The notes beneath the pieces are model-generated. The model ran no database searches. It was given only the letters and a program-made list of their open reading frames with translations, and was not told where the DNA came from. DNA of 64,000 nucleotides. Source: Laceyella sacchari. Its GTDB lineage: Bacteria; Bacillota; Bacilli; Thermoactinomycetales; Thermoactinomycetaceae. Every line of letters begins with the position of its first letter. The first letter of the stretch is position 1. The position numbers and the translations under genes were made by a program. The stretch covers positions 62,001 through 126,000 of the forward strand of contig NZ_SMDD01000002.1 in the NCBI RefSeq assembly GCF_004343255.1, in the 5' to 3' direction. Positions 47,748-57,847 of this stretch are shown here, one piece after another.

Positions 47748-49292
47748 TTACAGTGCTTCGGATACCAATTTTGCTTGGGTGAACAGCAACAGGTAGTCAC
47801 GGCCACCTGCTTTGGAGTCCGTACCAGACATGTTGAATCCGCCAAACGGATGAACACCTACCAGCGCACCCGTGCACTTACGGTTGAAGTACAGGTTACC
47901 CACGAAAAATTCTTCGCGTGCGCGTTCCAAGTGCATGCGGTTGCGGGAGATGACGGCACCGGTCAAACCATAATCGGTGTTGTTGGCAATTGCCAAGGCA
48001 TCCTCAAAGTCTTTCGCTTTGATGAACGCCACCACCGGACCGAAAATTTCTTCTTGGGCAATCCGTGCATCAGGTGCCACATCCGCAAACACGGTCGGCT
48101 GGATGAAATAACCGTTTCCTTCGGCTTTGCCACCGCCAGCCATCAGGCGGCCTTCTTGTTTACCGATCTCAATGTATTCAAGGATTTTGTTGTATGCTTT
48201 GTCATCCACAACCGGACCCAAGTCAATGCCCAAGGTTTGTGCTTCGCCAACGTTAAGTTCTTTCGTTTTGGCAACCACTTTTTCCAACACTTCATCATAC
48301 ACATCTTGGTGGATGATGGCGCGAGAGCATGCGGAGCATTTTTGGCCGGAGAAACCAAATGCCGACTTCACAATGCTGTCTACTGCCAAATCGATGTCGC
48401 AGTCACTGTCTACTACGATGGAGTCTTTTCCGCCCATTTCAGCCACTACGCGCTTAATCCATTTTTGGCCTGGCACGGTTTTAGCCGCCAACTCGTTGAT
48501 GCGCAAGCCGACTTCACGGGAACCGGTGAAGGAGATGAAACGGGTTTTCGGATGGGTCACAAAGTATTCTCCCACTTCTCTGCCTGGTCCTGGTACATAG
48601 TTGACTACACCATCAGGCAGGCCAGCTTCTTTGAGGATCTCCATGAATTTGTAAGCAATCACGTTGGTTGGGGTCGCTGGTTTCAGCACGACGGTGTTCC
48701 CTGCCACTACTGCGGCGGTGGTCATACCTACTGTGATCGCGAGCGGGAAGTTCCATGGCGGAATGATCGCACCCACGCCAAGCGGGATGTAGTAAAGGTT
48801 GTTGTCTTCGCCCGGCAATGGGGTCAGCGGTTGACGTTCGCTCAAGCGAATCATTTCACGGCCGTAGAACTCCATGAAATCAATCGCTTCCGCTGTATCC
48901 GCATCTGCTTCTGGCCAGCTTTTGCCCGCTTCCAATACCATCCAAGCCGAGAATTCATGCTTTTTGCGGCGCAGGATGGCAGCAGCTTTAAACAGCACAC
49001 GCGCGCGTGCTTCCGGGCTCACTTTTTTCCAGCTTTCAAAAGCGGTGAGAGCCGTTTGCATCGCTTTTTCAGCCAATTCGGTATTGGCTTCGGACACAAT
49101 CCCGATCACTTCATCCACATTGGATGGGTTGATCGATTTTACTTTGCGATCGGTTTTGATGTGCTCGCCGCCGATGATGATGTCATATTCTTTGCCCAGC
49201 TCAGACTTCACTTTGTTTAAAGCGGTTTCAAAAGCGCGACGATTAGCTTCTTGGGAAAAATCCGTAAACGGTTCGTTGCGGTACTCGATCAT
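47748..49292 (-). CDS. rocA: L-glutamate gamma-semialdehyde (P5C) dehydrogenase
   Basis: A 514-residue NAD-dependent aldehyde dehydrogenase of the PruA/RocA type, turning pyrroline-5-carboxylate into glutamate in proline and arginine breakdown. Catalytic residues are visible: Glu in VVAEMGGKD near 286 and Cys in [12 protein letters not shown] near 320. The N-terminal [19 protein letters not shown] is typical for Bacillus RocA. AGGAGG precedes the ATG. No proline dehydrogenase gene lies next to it. Confidence 0.96.
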   Translation of the reverse strand: MIEYRNEPFTDFSQEANRRAFETALNKVKSELGKEYDIIIGGEHIKTDRKVKSINPSNVDEVIGIVSEANTELAEKAMQTALTAFESWKKVSPEARARVLFKAAAILRRKKHEFSAWMVLEAGKSWPEADADTAEAIDFMEFYGREMIRLSERQPLTPLPGEDNNLYYIPLGVGAIIPPWNFPLAITVGMTTAAVVAGNTVVLKPATPTNVIAYKFMEILKEAGLPDGVVNYVPGPGREVGEYFVTHPKTRFISFTGSREVGLRINELAAKTVPGQKWIKRVVAEMGGKDSIVVDSDCDIDLAVDSIVKSAFGFSGQKCSACSRAIIHQDVYDEVLEKVVAKTKELNVGEAQTLGIDLGPVVDDKAYNKILEYIEIGKQEGRLMAGGGKAEGNGYFIQPTVFADVAPDARIAQEEIFGPVVAFIKAKDFEDALAIANNTDYGLTGAVISRNRMHLERAREEFFVGNLYFNRKCTGALVGVHPFGGFNMSGTDSKAGGRDYLLLFTQAKLVSEAL

Positions 49293-49745
49293 TTCATAAC
49301 CTCCTATAGCTTGATCGTTCCTTGATAGTGTAGCCCACTACCCACCCTACCATGAAACGACGGGCAAAACGAGCCTTGTTTATTTTTATTTCAAACTATA
49401 TAATAAAAAGACCTTTTCACCTAATACTATACAATAATAAAATTCCAAATGAAAGTAAGAGTTCCTTTAACCTGTGACCGCTCCAACTTAAGCACCCATC
49501 AATAAAAAAGGCTGGTTCCCCATCAAGGCTATCGCTTCCACTTTTCACTCTCCCTCTTATTCCATTTTCATCCATCCGGTATTCCATCAAACCAATTCAC
49601 TCTCTCCACAAAATAATATTATCATCTGTCTTTAAAATTTTATAATCATGCAATAAATTGCATAAACATTCGCTTTATTCCCGCGACTACTGCCCATTTT
49701 CTCCGCATAACATGGTACGGAAATCGCATGCAAGGAGGAACAAAC
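49293..49745. other. AT-rich intergenic region
   Basis: About 450 bases with no supported gene. An AT-rich tract (49380-49440 and 49610-49670) probably holds the divergent promoters for rocA and the DUF2935 gene. A 91-residue minus-strand frame is without a ribosome binding site and is not called. Confidence 0.45.
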
Positions 49746-50513
49746 ATGTCCGATATCAAACAGGCCACACATTTTGAACAGCGGTTTTGGCTGGCTGTGT
49801 TGCGGGATCATTGCCAATTCATTCTTGATGCACTCGGCCCCTCCGAGGAGAAAGAAATCGCCCAAGCGCAGGCGCTGTTGCAACGGTTTACCCATTTGGC
49901 TGACCACACCCCCTTTGACCTAAACGCGTCACAGGAAGCCGCTCAATCGTTGAGAGAGCTGAAACTCTATCTTTTGCGCCGCTTGTTAACCGAATCCATC
50001 ACCTTTCATTTGCCGCCAACCTTCATCAATCATATGGTGAACGAAATCGATGAGTATCTACGCATTTTGGGATGCCTGATCAACAATCAAGTTCCGCCCC
50101 TTGAGCATCCTTTGCACCACCACCTGCTTTGGTTGCCCGACGCGGCCGGACACGCGGAAGGGATTCAAATCAATACGGATGGTACGGAAAAAGAATTTAA
50201 ACGCAAACAACGCTATTTCATTAAAAAATTTGAGGAATTTTACATAAAAGCTATCGAGTTAACCGGGTATTTACGCACCCAGCTGGCTCATTTCCCCGCC
50301 TTGTCCCGTTTTAACAAGGAAGTGGATTTGGAGATCCGAGTGTTTCAATCATTTTTGCGAGAGGTAGAAGAGCTTCGCCTCAGCAACAAGTTGTTGGGCA
50401 CCCTCGCCCCGCTGATGGCCGACCACATGTACAGAGAAGAATGCTATTATCTGCATAAGCTGGCACAAGTATCAGAAATTAAAAAACCCCGTTGCCGCCC
50501 AATAGAAAATTAG
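49746..50513 (+). CDS. DUF2935 protein
   Basis: A 255-residue, all-helical protein of the DUF2935 family, found in spore-forming Firmicutes, with two ferritin-like four-helix halves. Regular Glu/His positions (FWLAVLRDHCQFILDAL at about 13-29, MADHMYREECYYLHKL near 230) suggest metal binding. Function unknown. AAGGAGGAAC precedes the ATG. It is followed by YheC/D and DUF2512 genes on the same strand, a set typical of sporulating species. Confidence 0.85.
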   Translation: MSDIKQATHFEQRFWLAVLRDHCQFILDALGPSEEKEIAQAQALLQRFTHLADHTPFDLNASQEAAQSLRELKLYLLRRLLTESITFHLPPTFINHMVNEIDEYLRILGCLINNQVPPLEHPLHHHLLWLPDAAGHAEGIQINTDGTEKEFKRKQRYFIKKFEEFYIKAIELTGYLRTQLAHFPALSRFNKEVDLEIRVFQSFLREVEELRLSNKLLGTLAPLMADHMYREECYYLHKLAQVSEIKKPRCRPIEN

Positions 50514-50543
50514 GCGGGCCCCCTAGTCATTCCACCACACTTC

Positions 50544-50599
50544 ATGTTCCTCCCCTCATAGGATATAGCAATACCAATATTCTCTTAGGGGAGGAACAT
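50544..50599 (+). promoter_or_regulatory. inverted repeat over the yheC/D promoter and ribosome binding site
   Basis: ATGTTCCTCCCCT (50544-50556) and AGGGGAGGAACAT (50587-50599) are perfect 13-base arms around a 30-base loop. The right arm contains the GGGGAGGAAC ribosome binding site. CATAGGATA at 50557-50565 matches the sigma-K/sigma-E -10 pattern CATANNNTA, with CACAC about 16 bases upstream as a possible -35. Confidence 0.5.
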
Positions 50600-50606
50600 A
50601 ACCGCC

Positions 50607-51347
50607 ATGGACAATATCATAAGCAAGCAGCATAACAAACGATTGCTGCAACAAGACCCTCTCTTGGCTCCCCACCTACCCAAGACGCTCCCCCTCACTT
50701 TGTCCAACCTCGATGACATGCTAAAACGGTACGCTTTTGTTTATTTGAAACCGGATAATTCCTGCCAAGGCAAAGGGTTATTTCGTGTCGACCGCCTCGA
50801 CCCTTTCCATTACGCCTTGCGTTCACGCGAAGAGCACCGCCCCCGTGTCTACCAATCCCTTCACACCCTATACACTGATCTGCTCAAACATAAAATGCGC
50901 CGTCGGTATTTGATTCAGCGTGGAATCCGTAGCCAGACATTAACTGGGCAAATGGTAGACATCCGCGTGCACTTGTCCCGTGTGCACGGCAAGTGGGTGG
51001 TGGCAGGGATCGTCGGACGCGTCGCACCCCATCGCCGGATCGCCACCAACGCCTACAGCGGCGGAAAGTCTGTTCATGTCTATCCCCTCCTGACCAAAGG
51101 CATGGGATACACACACCACGCCGCGCTGGCGACCATTGACGACATGATCACGCTATCCCGTCGGGCTGTTGCGGTCATGACCGCCCGTTATCCCAAATGG
51201 CCGGAATATGGACTGGATATAGGCATCGATGGCAATGGTCACCTGTGGATCTATGAAATCAATATTAAGCCTGGCGGTTTGGTGTTCAAAAACTTAAGCG
51301 CCAAAGCGTATAGGCGGATTCTGCTGATGCACCGCCTGGCTCGCTGA
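50607..51347 (+). CDS. YheC/YheD family ATP-grasp protein
   Basis: A 246-residue ATP-grasp protein of the YheC/YheD family, associated with the endospore coat in Bacillus. FVYLKPDNSCQGKGLFRV at about 39-56 is the nucleotide-binding segment; VDIRVHLSRVHGKWVVAGIVGRVA near 112 and GLDIGIDGNGHLWIYEINIKPG near 205 complete the fold. It should ligate a carboxylate to an amine, but the substrate is not known. GGGGAGGAAC is 11 bases from the ATG and lies in an inverted repeat. Confidence 0.88.
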   Translation: MDNIISKQHNKRLLQQDPLLAPHLPKTLPLTLSNLDDMLKRYAFVYLKPDNSCQGKGLFRVDRLDPFHYALRSREEHRPRVYQSLHTLYTDLLKHKMRRRYLIQRGIRSQTLTGQMVDIRVHLSRVHGKWVVAGIVGRVAPHRRIATNAYSGGKSVHVYPLLTKGMGYTHHAALATIDDMITLSRRAVAVMTARYPKWPEYGLDIGIDGNGHLWIYEINIKPGGLVFKNLSAKAYRRILLMHRLAR

Positions 51348-51446
51348 CGAGGAATTGGGCGATTGATTCTGTCTGGGGAACGGGTATAAGGTACTTTCAT
51401 CCGTGGCATGCTAGAAGGAGATGACAAACGCAAGGGGCGAAGGTTG

Positions 51447-51836
51447 ATGAGCCATCCGTTTCAGTTATTAGTGAAATTTATTTATACCAGTCTCATTCTC
51501 TACCTCATATTGGGCTTTGCCTATCATGTCCCGACCGCATGGATTTTGCTCACCAGCATTGCCTTGACTTTATCGGGCTATGCAATGGATGTCTATCTCC
51601 TGCCGCGGATCGGCAATCTGTTTTCAACCCTCTCCGATTTATTTGTGAGCTTCACTTTGGTCTGGTTGATCGGCACCTACACATTTGATAGCGACATCGG
51701 ACTGCAATTGTATAAGCTTCAAAACATCCCGCTTTTTCAGCTTTCGCTGACGGTTTCCATCATCTATAGCGCGATTGAATGGTTCTTTCACCGCTGGATC
51801 CATCGTCTGAGCGGAAAGGAAGAAATTTTTCCGTAA
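51447..51836 (+). CDS. DUF2512 (YndM-like) membrane protein
   Basis: A 129-residue membrane protein with four helices (about 8-25, 29-46, 53-76, 92-108) of the DUF2512 family, common in spore-forming bacilli; function unknown. The frame is open from ATG 51408, but AAGGGG nine bases before the ATG at 51447 marks the likely start. A GGTATAAGGTAC in the gap before it may be a -10 region. Confidence 0.78.
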   Translation: MSHPFQLLVKFIYTSLILYLILGFAYHVPTAWILLTSIALTLSGYAMDVYLLPRIGNLFSTLSDLFVSFTLVWLIGTYTFDSDIGLQLYKLQNIPLFQLSLTVSIIYSAIEWFFHRWIHRLSGKEEIFP

Positions 51837-51876
51837 AAAAGCAACCCCCAGCCTTGGGCCGAGGGGTTGCTCTTTT
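51836..51876. terminator. bidirectional terminator between DUF2512 and fadE genes
   Basis: GCAACCCC with GGGGTTGC around a 14-base loop that itself can pair, with A-run and T-run flanks for both strands. Confidence 0.85.
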
Positions 51877-51887
51877 TCCTCGTTCAA

Positions 51888-53660
51888 TTATACAACGTAT
51901 TTTTCCGCATCCAAGATGCGCGCAGCAATGGTCCGTTTCAACGCCACTTCGTTCAGCGGTTCGAGGCGTGTGAGTCTCTTCAGGATAGACAGTTGCGTAC
52001 GCAACACATCTCCCTCTTCCAACGCTGCCAGGGTGTGGCGAGCGAACGATTCCACCCGCTGGAACGATTCGTAGATGAACGCGCGAGTCAAATCGATTTT
52101 GGCTTGCTCTTTGTCTTCGCCATTTTTGGAGATGGCTTTTTTGGTGCGCAACAGCGCGCTTTCCATAGCGAACGTCTCAATCGCGATGTCTGCGATGTCA
52201 CGCAGAATCTCTTGTTCTTTGTTCAATTCGGCCTCGTATTTTTGCACAGCCAAGCCTGCGACCATCAGGAAGACCTTTTTGGCGTTTTCCACCAGATGCT
52301 CTTCCGCTTCCAAAGCAGGAGCGTCTTCTTCTGGGATGTATGGCATCATGGACAGCAGCTCTTCTTGAAGTTCCATTCCCGCTTGCAGGAGCGGCAGCTC
52401 GCCTTTCATCGCTTTTCTCATCAAGGTCGCCGGAATGAGCAAGCGGTTGATTTCGTTGGTTCCTTCAAAGATGCGGTTAATCCGCGCGTCACGGTACATA
52501 TTTTCGATCTCATACTCATTCATGAAGCCGTAACCGCCGTGGATCTGTACCCCTTCATCCACCACATAGTCCAGCACTTCCGAACCGAACACTTTGGCGA
52601 TAGAACACTCAATGGCGTATTCTCCGATCGCTTCAGCAACAGCTGCACCTTCAGCGTCTTCTACACCTTCCAGTCCGGCGTCAAACATGCCGCCCACCCG
52701 GTAGGCCAAGCTTTCCAACGCGTAAATTTTGGTAGCCATCGTCGCCAACTTCTCTCGAATCAAGCCGAATTTGGCAATCGGAATATTAAACTGTTTGCGC
52801 TCTTTAGCGTATTTGGCGGAGATCTCCAATGCCCGCTTAGCCGAACCCAAAGTACCTACAGCCAGTTTATAACGGCCGATGTTCAGGATGTTGAAGGCAA
52901 TTTTGTGCCCTTTGCCTACTTCACCGAGCAGGTTTTCCACAGGCACTTGCGCATCTTGCAGGATCAGTGTCCGCGTGGAGGAACCTTTGATCCCCATTTT
53001 CTTCTCTTCCGGACCGACGGATACGCCCGGGAAATCACGCTCAACGATAAAAGCGGTAAACTTGTCGCCATCTACTTTGGCGTACACGACAAATACATCA
53101 GCAAAGCCGGAGTTGGTGATCCATTGCTTTTCACCGTTCAAGATGTAATGCTTGCCGTCCGGGCTTAACACTGCAGTGGTTTTAGCTCCCAGCGCGTCGG
53201 AACCGGAGCTCGGCTCGGTCAAGGCGTAAGCGGCGAACTTTTGTCCCGTAGCCAAGCCGGGCAGGTATTTTTTCTTTTGTTCTTCATTACCGAAGAACAC
53301 AATCGGCAACGTACCGATTCCGACATGAGCACCGTGGGACAAGCCGAAAGCGCGACCCAGGGAGATCTTTTCGGTAATGAGGCTGGAGCTGATTTTATCC
53401 AAGCCGAGTCCGTCGTATTTCTCCGGCACATCGGCACCAAGCAAACCCAATTCGCCCGCTTCGCCCAAGAGGCGCACCGTGTGCTCAAATTTGTGCTCTT
53501 CGATTTCGTGCAACACTGGCCACACTTTATCTTTAACAAAGTCTTCTGTTGTTTTGGCAATCATCTTTTGCTCTTCGTTGAACTCTTCCGGAGTAAACAC
53601 ATCTTGCAAGTCCGCCTGTTCCAGCAGAAAAGCGCCGCCTTTTACTTTTTTATCCGCCAC
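51888..53660 (-). CDS. fadE: acyl-CoA dehydrogenase FadE
   Basis: A large (about 590 residues) FAD-dependent acyl-CoA dehydrogenase of the Bacillus FadE/YusJ type, first step of beta-oxidation. YALTEPSSGSDA, the FAD/substrate loop, is near 150; GEKQWITNSGFAD near 183; the catalytic Glu is in INRIFEGTNEINR near 424. A C-terminal helical extension of about 150 residues is normal for this subgroup. ATG 53669 directly abuts GGGAGG; the GTG at 53660 has proper spacing and is preferred. It is the third gene of fadN-fadA-fadE. Confidence 0.94.
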   Translation of the reverse strand: MADKKVKGGAFLLEQADLQDVFTPEEFNEEQKMIAKTTEDFVKDKVWPVLHEIEEHKFEHTVRLLGEAGELGLLGADVPEKYDGLGLDKISSSLITEKISLGRAFGLSHGAHVGIGTLPIVFFGNEEQKKKYLPGLATGQKFAAYALTEPSSGSDALGAKTTAVLSPDGKHYILNGEKQWITNSGFADVFVVYAKVDGDKFTAFIVERDFPGVSVGPEEKKMGIKGSSTRTLILQDAQVPVENLLGEVGKGHKIAFNILNIGRYKLAVGTLGSAKRALEISAKYAKERKQFNIPIAKFGLIREKLATMATKIYALESLAYRVGGMFDAGLEGVEDAEGAAVAEAIGEYAIECSIAKVFGSEVLDYVVDEGVQIHGGYGFMNEYEIENMYRDARINRIFEGTNEINRLLIPATLMRKAMKGELPLLQAGMELQEELLSMMPYIPEEDAPALEAEEHLVENAKKVFLMVAGLAVQKYEAELNKEQEILRDIADIAIETFAMESALLRTKKAISKNGEDKEQAKIDLTRAFIYESFQRVESFARHTLAALEEGDVLRTQLSILKRLTRLEPLNEVALKRTIAARILDAEKYVV

Positions 53661-53708
53661 TTTTGTCATCCTCCCATAGTCAAAGTGAATATAAGATATG
53701 CTGGCGTT

Positions 53709-53735
53709 TGCCGGCGCCGTGCTGTCGCGCCGGCA
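53709..53735 (-). other. GC-rich hairpin between fadA and fadE
   Basis: TGCCGGCGC and GCGCCGGCA form a perfect nine-base GC stem with a nine-base loop. No T-run follows, so it may stabilise mRNA or limit read-through from fadA to fadE. Confidence 0.6.
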
Positions 53736-53747
53736 TGGTTGTCTGTG

Positions 53748-54929
53748 TTACGAAACCCGTTCAATCAAGCCGGCCGCGCCCATACCGCCGCCGATACACA
53801 TGGTTACGATTCCGTATCTTCCATTTCTCCGTTCAAGCTCGTTTATGATGGAAACAGTCAGCTTCGCTCCGGTACATCCCAGCGGATGGCCCAACGCAAT
53901 GGCACCACCGTTGACATTGACGATCTCCGGATTGATGCCCAGCTCCCGAATCACCGCTACCGCTTGCGAAGCAAATGCTTCATTCAGTTCAACCAGGTCG
54001 ATCTCATCCAAGGAGACTCCCACTTTGTCGAGCAGCTTCGGTACAGCTGCCACCGGTCCGATTCCCATGATCTCCGGAGCTACTCCGCCCAAAGCGAACC
54101 CGCGGAAAATGGCTAGCGGCTTCACACCCAATGCTTCCGCTTTCTCACGGGACATGATGATTACCGCTGCCGCGCCGTCACTGGTTTGCGATGCATTTCC
54201 CGCGGTCACCGTGCCATTCACATGGAAAACGGGACGCAGCTTGCTGAGTGTTTCCAAGTTGGTGTCCGGACGAACCCCTTCGTCGGTGTCAAACACTCGC
54301 TCCGTAAACTGCAACTTGCCTTTGGCATCGAAGGAATGTTCTTTCACCGTGATCGGTACGATTTCGTCTTTGAATTTGCCCGATTGGATGGCCGCATACG
54401 CTTTTTGATGGCTGGCGAGCGCAAACCGGTCTTGGTCTTCACGGGTTACATTAAACCGCTTCGCCACTTCCTCGGCCGTGTGTCCCATGGACATGTACGC
54501 CTCCGGCAAGTGCTCCATCAAATAAGGGTTGGGTGCTGGCTTGTAGCCACCCATCGGCACCATGCTCATGCTTTCCACTCCACCGGCGATGATGATGTCG
54601 GCGAAACCGGCCATGATTCTCTCCGCAGCGATTGCAATCGTCTGCAAACCGGAAGAGCAGAACCGGTTTACTGTCATCCCCGGCACATCGTTTGGCAATC
54701 CGGCACGCAAAGCGACGAGCCGAGCCATGTTCATGCCTTGCTCTCCTTCAGGGAAAGCACACCCCAACACCACATCTTCAATCTCTTTCGGGTCCACCTG
54801 CGGGACGCGGCGCAATAAATCTTTTACCACCTCTGCGGCCAAGTCATCTGGGCGGGCATGTTTCAAAGACCCTTTCCCCGCTTTGCCGACCGCCGTTCTC
54901 GCCCCGGCGACAATCACAGCTTCACGCAT
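53748..54929 (-). CDS. fadA: acetyl-CoA acyltransferase (thiolase) FadA
   Basis: A 393-residue thiolase that cleaves 3-ketoacyl-CoA in the last step of beta-oxidation. Nucleophilic Cys in [10 protein letters not shown] near 90, His in [15 protein letters not shown] near 350 and the second Cys in [11 protein letters not shown] near 380 are intact. AAGGAGGAAAG precedes the ATG. It follows fadN by 20 bases, in the Bacillus order. Confidence 0.95.
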   Translation of the reverse strand: MREAVIVAGARTAVGKAGKGSLKHARPDDLAAEVVKDLLRRVPQVDPKEIEDVVLGCAFPEGEQGMNMARLVALRAGLPNDVPGMTVNRFCSSGLQTIAIAAERIMAGFADIIIAGGVESMSMVPMGGYKPAPNPYLMEHLPEAYMSMGHTAEEVAKRFNVTREDQDRFALASHQKAYAAIQSGKFKDEIVPITVKEHSFDAKGKLQFTERVFDTDEGVRPDTNLETLSKLRPVFHVNGTVTAGNASQTSDGAAAVIIMSREKAEALGVKPLAIFRGFALGGVAPEIMGIGPVAAVPKLLDKVGVSLDEIDLVELNEAFASQAVAVIRELGINPEIVNVNGGAIALGHPLGCTGAKLTVSIINELERRNGRYGIVTMCIGGGMGAAGLIERVS

Positions 54930-54949
54930 AATCTTTCCTCCTTCTCCCT

Positions 54950-57325
54950 CTAGTTGCGCAACGGTTTGCCTTTTTTCAACATGTATTGCATCCGCGCCTG
55001 CGTTTTCGGCTCCCCGATCAAGCTGAGGAACGCCTCCCGCTCAATATCAAGCAGATATTGCTCGCTCACCAAGGTTCCTTCCGGCACGTTGCCTCCGGAT
55101 AAGACAAACGCAAGCTTATCTGCGATTTTATAGTCATGTTCGGAGATGTGGCCGGATTTCAGCAGGCCGTAAGCACCCAATTTCAAGACGTTGTACCCCG
55201 TTTCGCCGACTACGGGAATCATGCGCGGCTTCGGAGCTTGGTAACCGGCTTTATATAGACCCAGGGCGACTTGTTTCGCATCGTGGACGAGATGGTCGCG
55301 ATTGGCGGTGATGCCGTCATATGCGCGAAGGAACTTATACTTCCGCGCTTCCAAGGCGCTTGTCGACACTTTGGCCTGACCGATAGCCATAAAGATGTGA
55401 TTAACCAGCGGTTGCAACGAGATGCGATCTTTCGGATCAACCCCTTCCGTCCAGCGCAGCAACATCTCTTTGTTGCCGCCGCCACCCGGAATGAGACCCA
55501 CGCCGACTTCCACCAATCCCATATACGTTTCTCCCGCCGCTTGGATGCGATCGCAAGGCAGACACATTTCTACACCGCCACCCAGCGTCAAGCCGTACGG
55601 AGCAGCCACAACCGGACGATCCAAGGTACGCAGGGAACCCATCGCGTTTTGGAATTGGCGCACCATCAGATCGAGTTCAAACCAGTTTTGATCTTGCGCC
55701 TCCATCAGCATCATCATGATGTTGGCCCCGACGCAGAAGTTGGCAGCTTCCGCCGAGATGACCAATCCCCGGTAATTGGCGGCTACTTCTTTGACGGCAG
55801 CGTTGATCATGGAGATCACATCTGCACCGATGGCCTGCTTCAGCGGATGCAATTCCAGGCAGGCGATGTCGTCCCCGATATCGATCAAGCTGGCCCCGCG
55901 ATTGCCTTTGATAAGCTTGCCTTGCTCTTTTAAGTGAGCGAGGGAAATCACTTTTTCGTTTTCTTCCACTTCACCCCACTTGCCGCCGATATGGAAGGAA
56001 TGCCGCTTGCCTTCCTTCACTTCGTAGAAGCGGGTGTTTCCGTCCGCAATCCACGCCTCTACCCAAGCCGGAATGGTCTCTCCTTCTTCTTTCATCCGTT
56101 CTACCGATTTTACCAATCCGATCGCATCCCAGGTTTCAAAGGGACCCAAATCCCAGTTGAAGCCCCATTTCATCGCTTGGTCCACACTGACGATGTCACC
56201 GGCGATCTCTTCCAAGCGCTTGGCGGAATACAGCAACACTTTCTTAGTGATGGTCCAAGCCAATTTGCCCGCCACATCGTCGGCGTACACCAGTGCTTGC
56301 AATTGCTCCGGCAAGCTTTTAGCCTTCTTGGCCTGCTCCAATGAGCGCGTTTTCAACTTCTTGCGCGGACGATACTCCATCGTCGCCAGATCCAATGCGT
56401 GAATCTCTTTTCCGGACTCGGTTTTCACTTTCTTATAGAAGCCTTGGCCCGCCTTTTCACCCAGCCATTTTTTCTCCACCATCTGTTTCAAGACGGGGGA
56501 TACTTCAAACGCTGCTTTCTCCTCTTCATCACTCGCGTTTTCATGGACATTGCCTGCCACATGCACAAAGGTATCCAAGCCGACCAAATCCAGTGTGCGG
56601 AACGTGGCGCTCTTGGGACGGCCCATTGCCCGCCCGGTTACGTCATCCACTTCATCCGGCCCCATGCCCAGATCGACCATCGCTTGCAAGGTGATCTGTA
56701 AGCCGTAGGTACCGATGCGGTTGGCGATAAAGTTTGGCGTATCTTTGCAAAGGACAACTCCTTTGCCCAGCACCTCTTCGGCAAAGTGTTTCATCTCTTC
56801 AACAATCTGAGGATCTGTATCGTTTCCGGGAATGATCTCCAACAACTTCATATAGCGGGGCGGATTGAAAAAGTGTGTCCCCAAAAAGTGACGGCGAAAC
56901 GCTTCGCTTCTTCCTTCCACCATCTTATTGATGGAAATGCCAGAAGTGTTAGAACTAACTACCGTTCCCGGTTTCCACACTTTTTCGAGGCGTTCGTATA
57001 AGCCCTGTTTGATAGCGAGATTCTCCACAACCACTTCAATGATCCAATCAACTTCTGACAATCGGTCGAAATCATCTTCCATGTTGCCGATTTCAATCAG
57101 TGCCGCTACGTCCTTGGTATAGAGCGGTGCAGGCTTCTCCTTGAACAAGCGCTCTTTTCCTGCTTGCGCCAACCGATTGCGTTCTTTCTTATCCTTGCTC
57201 TCCACCGACTCGCGAGGCACGATGTCCAAGAGCAAGGTGGGGATGCCCACATTAGCGAGATGGCCGGCAATGGCTGCCCCCATGACGCCTGCGCCCAAGA
57301 CTGCCGCTTTTTTGATGCGTGCCAA
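54950..57325 (-). CDS. fadN: 3-hydroxyacyl-CoA dehydrogenase/enoyl-CoA hydratase FadN
   Basis: A 791-residue bifunctional beta-oxidation enzyme. The N-terminal NAD domain has [17 protein letters not shown] (11-27) and [11 protein letters not shown]; the substrate helix domain follows (to about 430). The C-terminal enoyl-CoA hydratase/isomerase part spans about 490-690, with [21 protein letters not shown] and [12 protein letters not shown]. The domain order is opposite to Escherichia coli FadB and matches Bacillus FadN. The TTG start has AGGAGG eight bases upstream. First gene of the fad operon, preceded by a FadR-type palindrome. Confidence 0.95.
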   Translation of the reverse strand: MARIKKAAVLGAGVMGAAIAGHLANVGIPTLLLDIVPRESVESKDKKERNRLAQAGKERLFKEKPAPLYTKDVAALIEIGNMEDDFDRLSEVDWIIEVVVENLAIKQGLYERLEKVWKPGTVVSSNTSGISINKMVEGRSEAFRRHFLGTHFFNPPRYMKLLEIIPGNDTDPQIVEEMKHFAEEVLGKGVVLCKDTPNFIANRIGTYGLQITLQAMVDLGMGPDEVDDVTGRAMGRPKSATFRTLDLVGLDTFVHVAGNVHENASDEEEKAAFEVSPVLKQMVEKKWLGEKAGQGFYKKVKTESGKEIHALDLATMEYRPRKKLKTRSLEQAKKAKSLPEQLQALVYADDVAGKLAWTITKKVLLYSAKRLEEIAGDIVSVDQAMKWGFNWDLGPFETWDAIGLVKSVERMKEEGETIPAWVEAWIADGNTRFYEVKEGKRHSFHIGGKWGEVEENEKVISLAHLKEQGKLIKGNRGASLIDIGDDIACLELHPLKQAIGADVISMINAAVKEVAANYRGLVISAEAANFCVGANIMMMLMEAQDQNWFELDLMVRQFQNAMGSLRTLDRPVVAAPYGLTLGGGVEMCLPCDRIQAAGETYMGLVEVGVGLIPGGGGNKEMLLRWTEGVDPKDRISLQPLVNHIFMAIGQAKVSTSALEARKYKFLRAYDGITANRDHLVHDAKQVALGLYKAGYQAPKPRMIPVVGETGYNVLKLGAYGLLKSGHISEHDYKIADKLAFVLSGGNVPEGTLVSEQYLLDIEREAFLSLIGEPKTQARMQYMLKKGKPLRN

Positions 57326-57359
57326 CGATGATTCCTCCTCTCAAAGTCCGCCCCTCATC

Positions 57360-57377
57360 TGAATGAACAGTCATTCA
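57360..57377. promoter_or_regulatory. FadR operator upstream of fadN
   Basis: TGAATGAACAGTCATTCA is an 18-base palindrome (four-base centre) matching the Bacillus FadR consensus TGAATGANTANTCATTCA except at one central base. It lies 35 bases before the fadN start, so the operon should be repressed by FadR and induced by long-chain acyl-CoA. Confidence 0.85.
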
Positions 57378-57803
57378 TTAAGAGGTCTGAAAAAAACCCC
57401 TCCAACCGGATAGAGTTTCGAGTAAGCGTTATCATTTAGAAATGGGTAAATTTTATATCATTTAATAATATTATTTCTCTGTTTTTTTCATGCGTCAAGG
57501 GGCTAATAAAAATTTTTTGCCAATTTCTTTTCTGAATAAACAAAAACCCTTGCCGCTGAAGGTATATCCTCTTTCCCCAAAACATCATCTCTTTGGTGTA
57601 TCTGGCAAATCAAGTGGACGGGAAAGAAGCAGCAAAATGATGAACATGGTTTTGATGCGCTGACCTATTCATCAGACACGCCCTAGTAAAAACAGCACGA
57701 ACATCCCACACCTCCTATCGGTTTAGCGGCTTGTCGCACACCTTGGAAAGGCCCCTTTTCCTTTGCACAGGAATGAGGTATACTCGGCGTATAAATTATA
57801 ACC
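57378..57803. other. intergenic region between fadN and fabH
   Basis: About 430 bases without a long gene. AT-rich near the fadN side. At 57672-57704 a ten-codon minus-strand frame (MFVLFLLGRV, then TGA) has AGGAGG six bases before its ATG, inside sequence (GGGCGTGTCTGATGAATAG) that looks like the end of an IS5-type element, so it may be a remnant. Not called as a gene. Confidence 0.4.
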
Positions 57804-57830
57804 TGGTACTAATATAAGGTACTAATACCA
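57804..57830. promoter_or_regulatory. FapR-like repeats upstream of fabH
   Basis: GGTACTAAT occurs at 57805-57813 and again at 57818-57826, 13 bases apart, and the block is bounded by TGGTA and TACCA. The complement, TTAGTACC, is the core of FapR operators. It ends about 18 bases before the fabH start. Confidence 0.55.
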
Positions 57831-57847
57831 AGTATCAAGGAGGCCCC

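Noticed and set aside
51418-51449. Eight-codon upstream frame ending at the DUF2512 start (TGATG)
   Set aside because: Its ATG touches AAGGAG with no spacing, so initiation there is unlikely.
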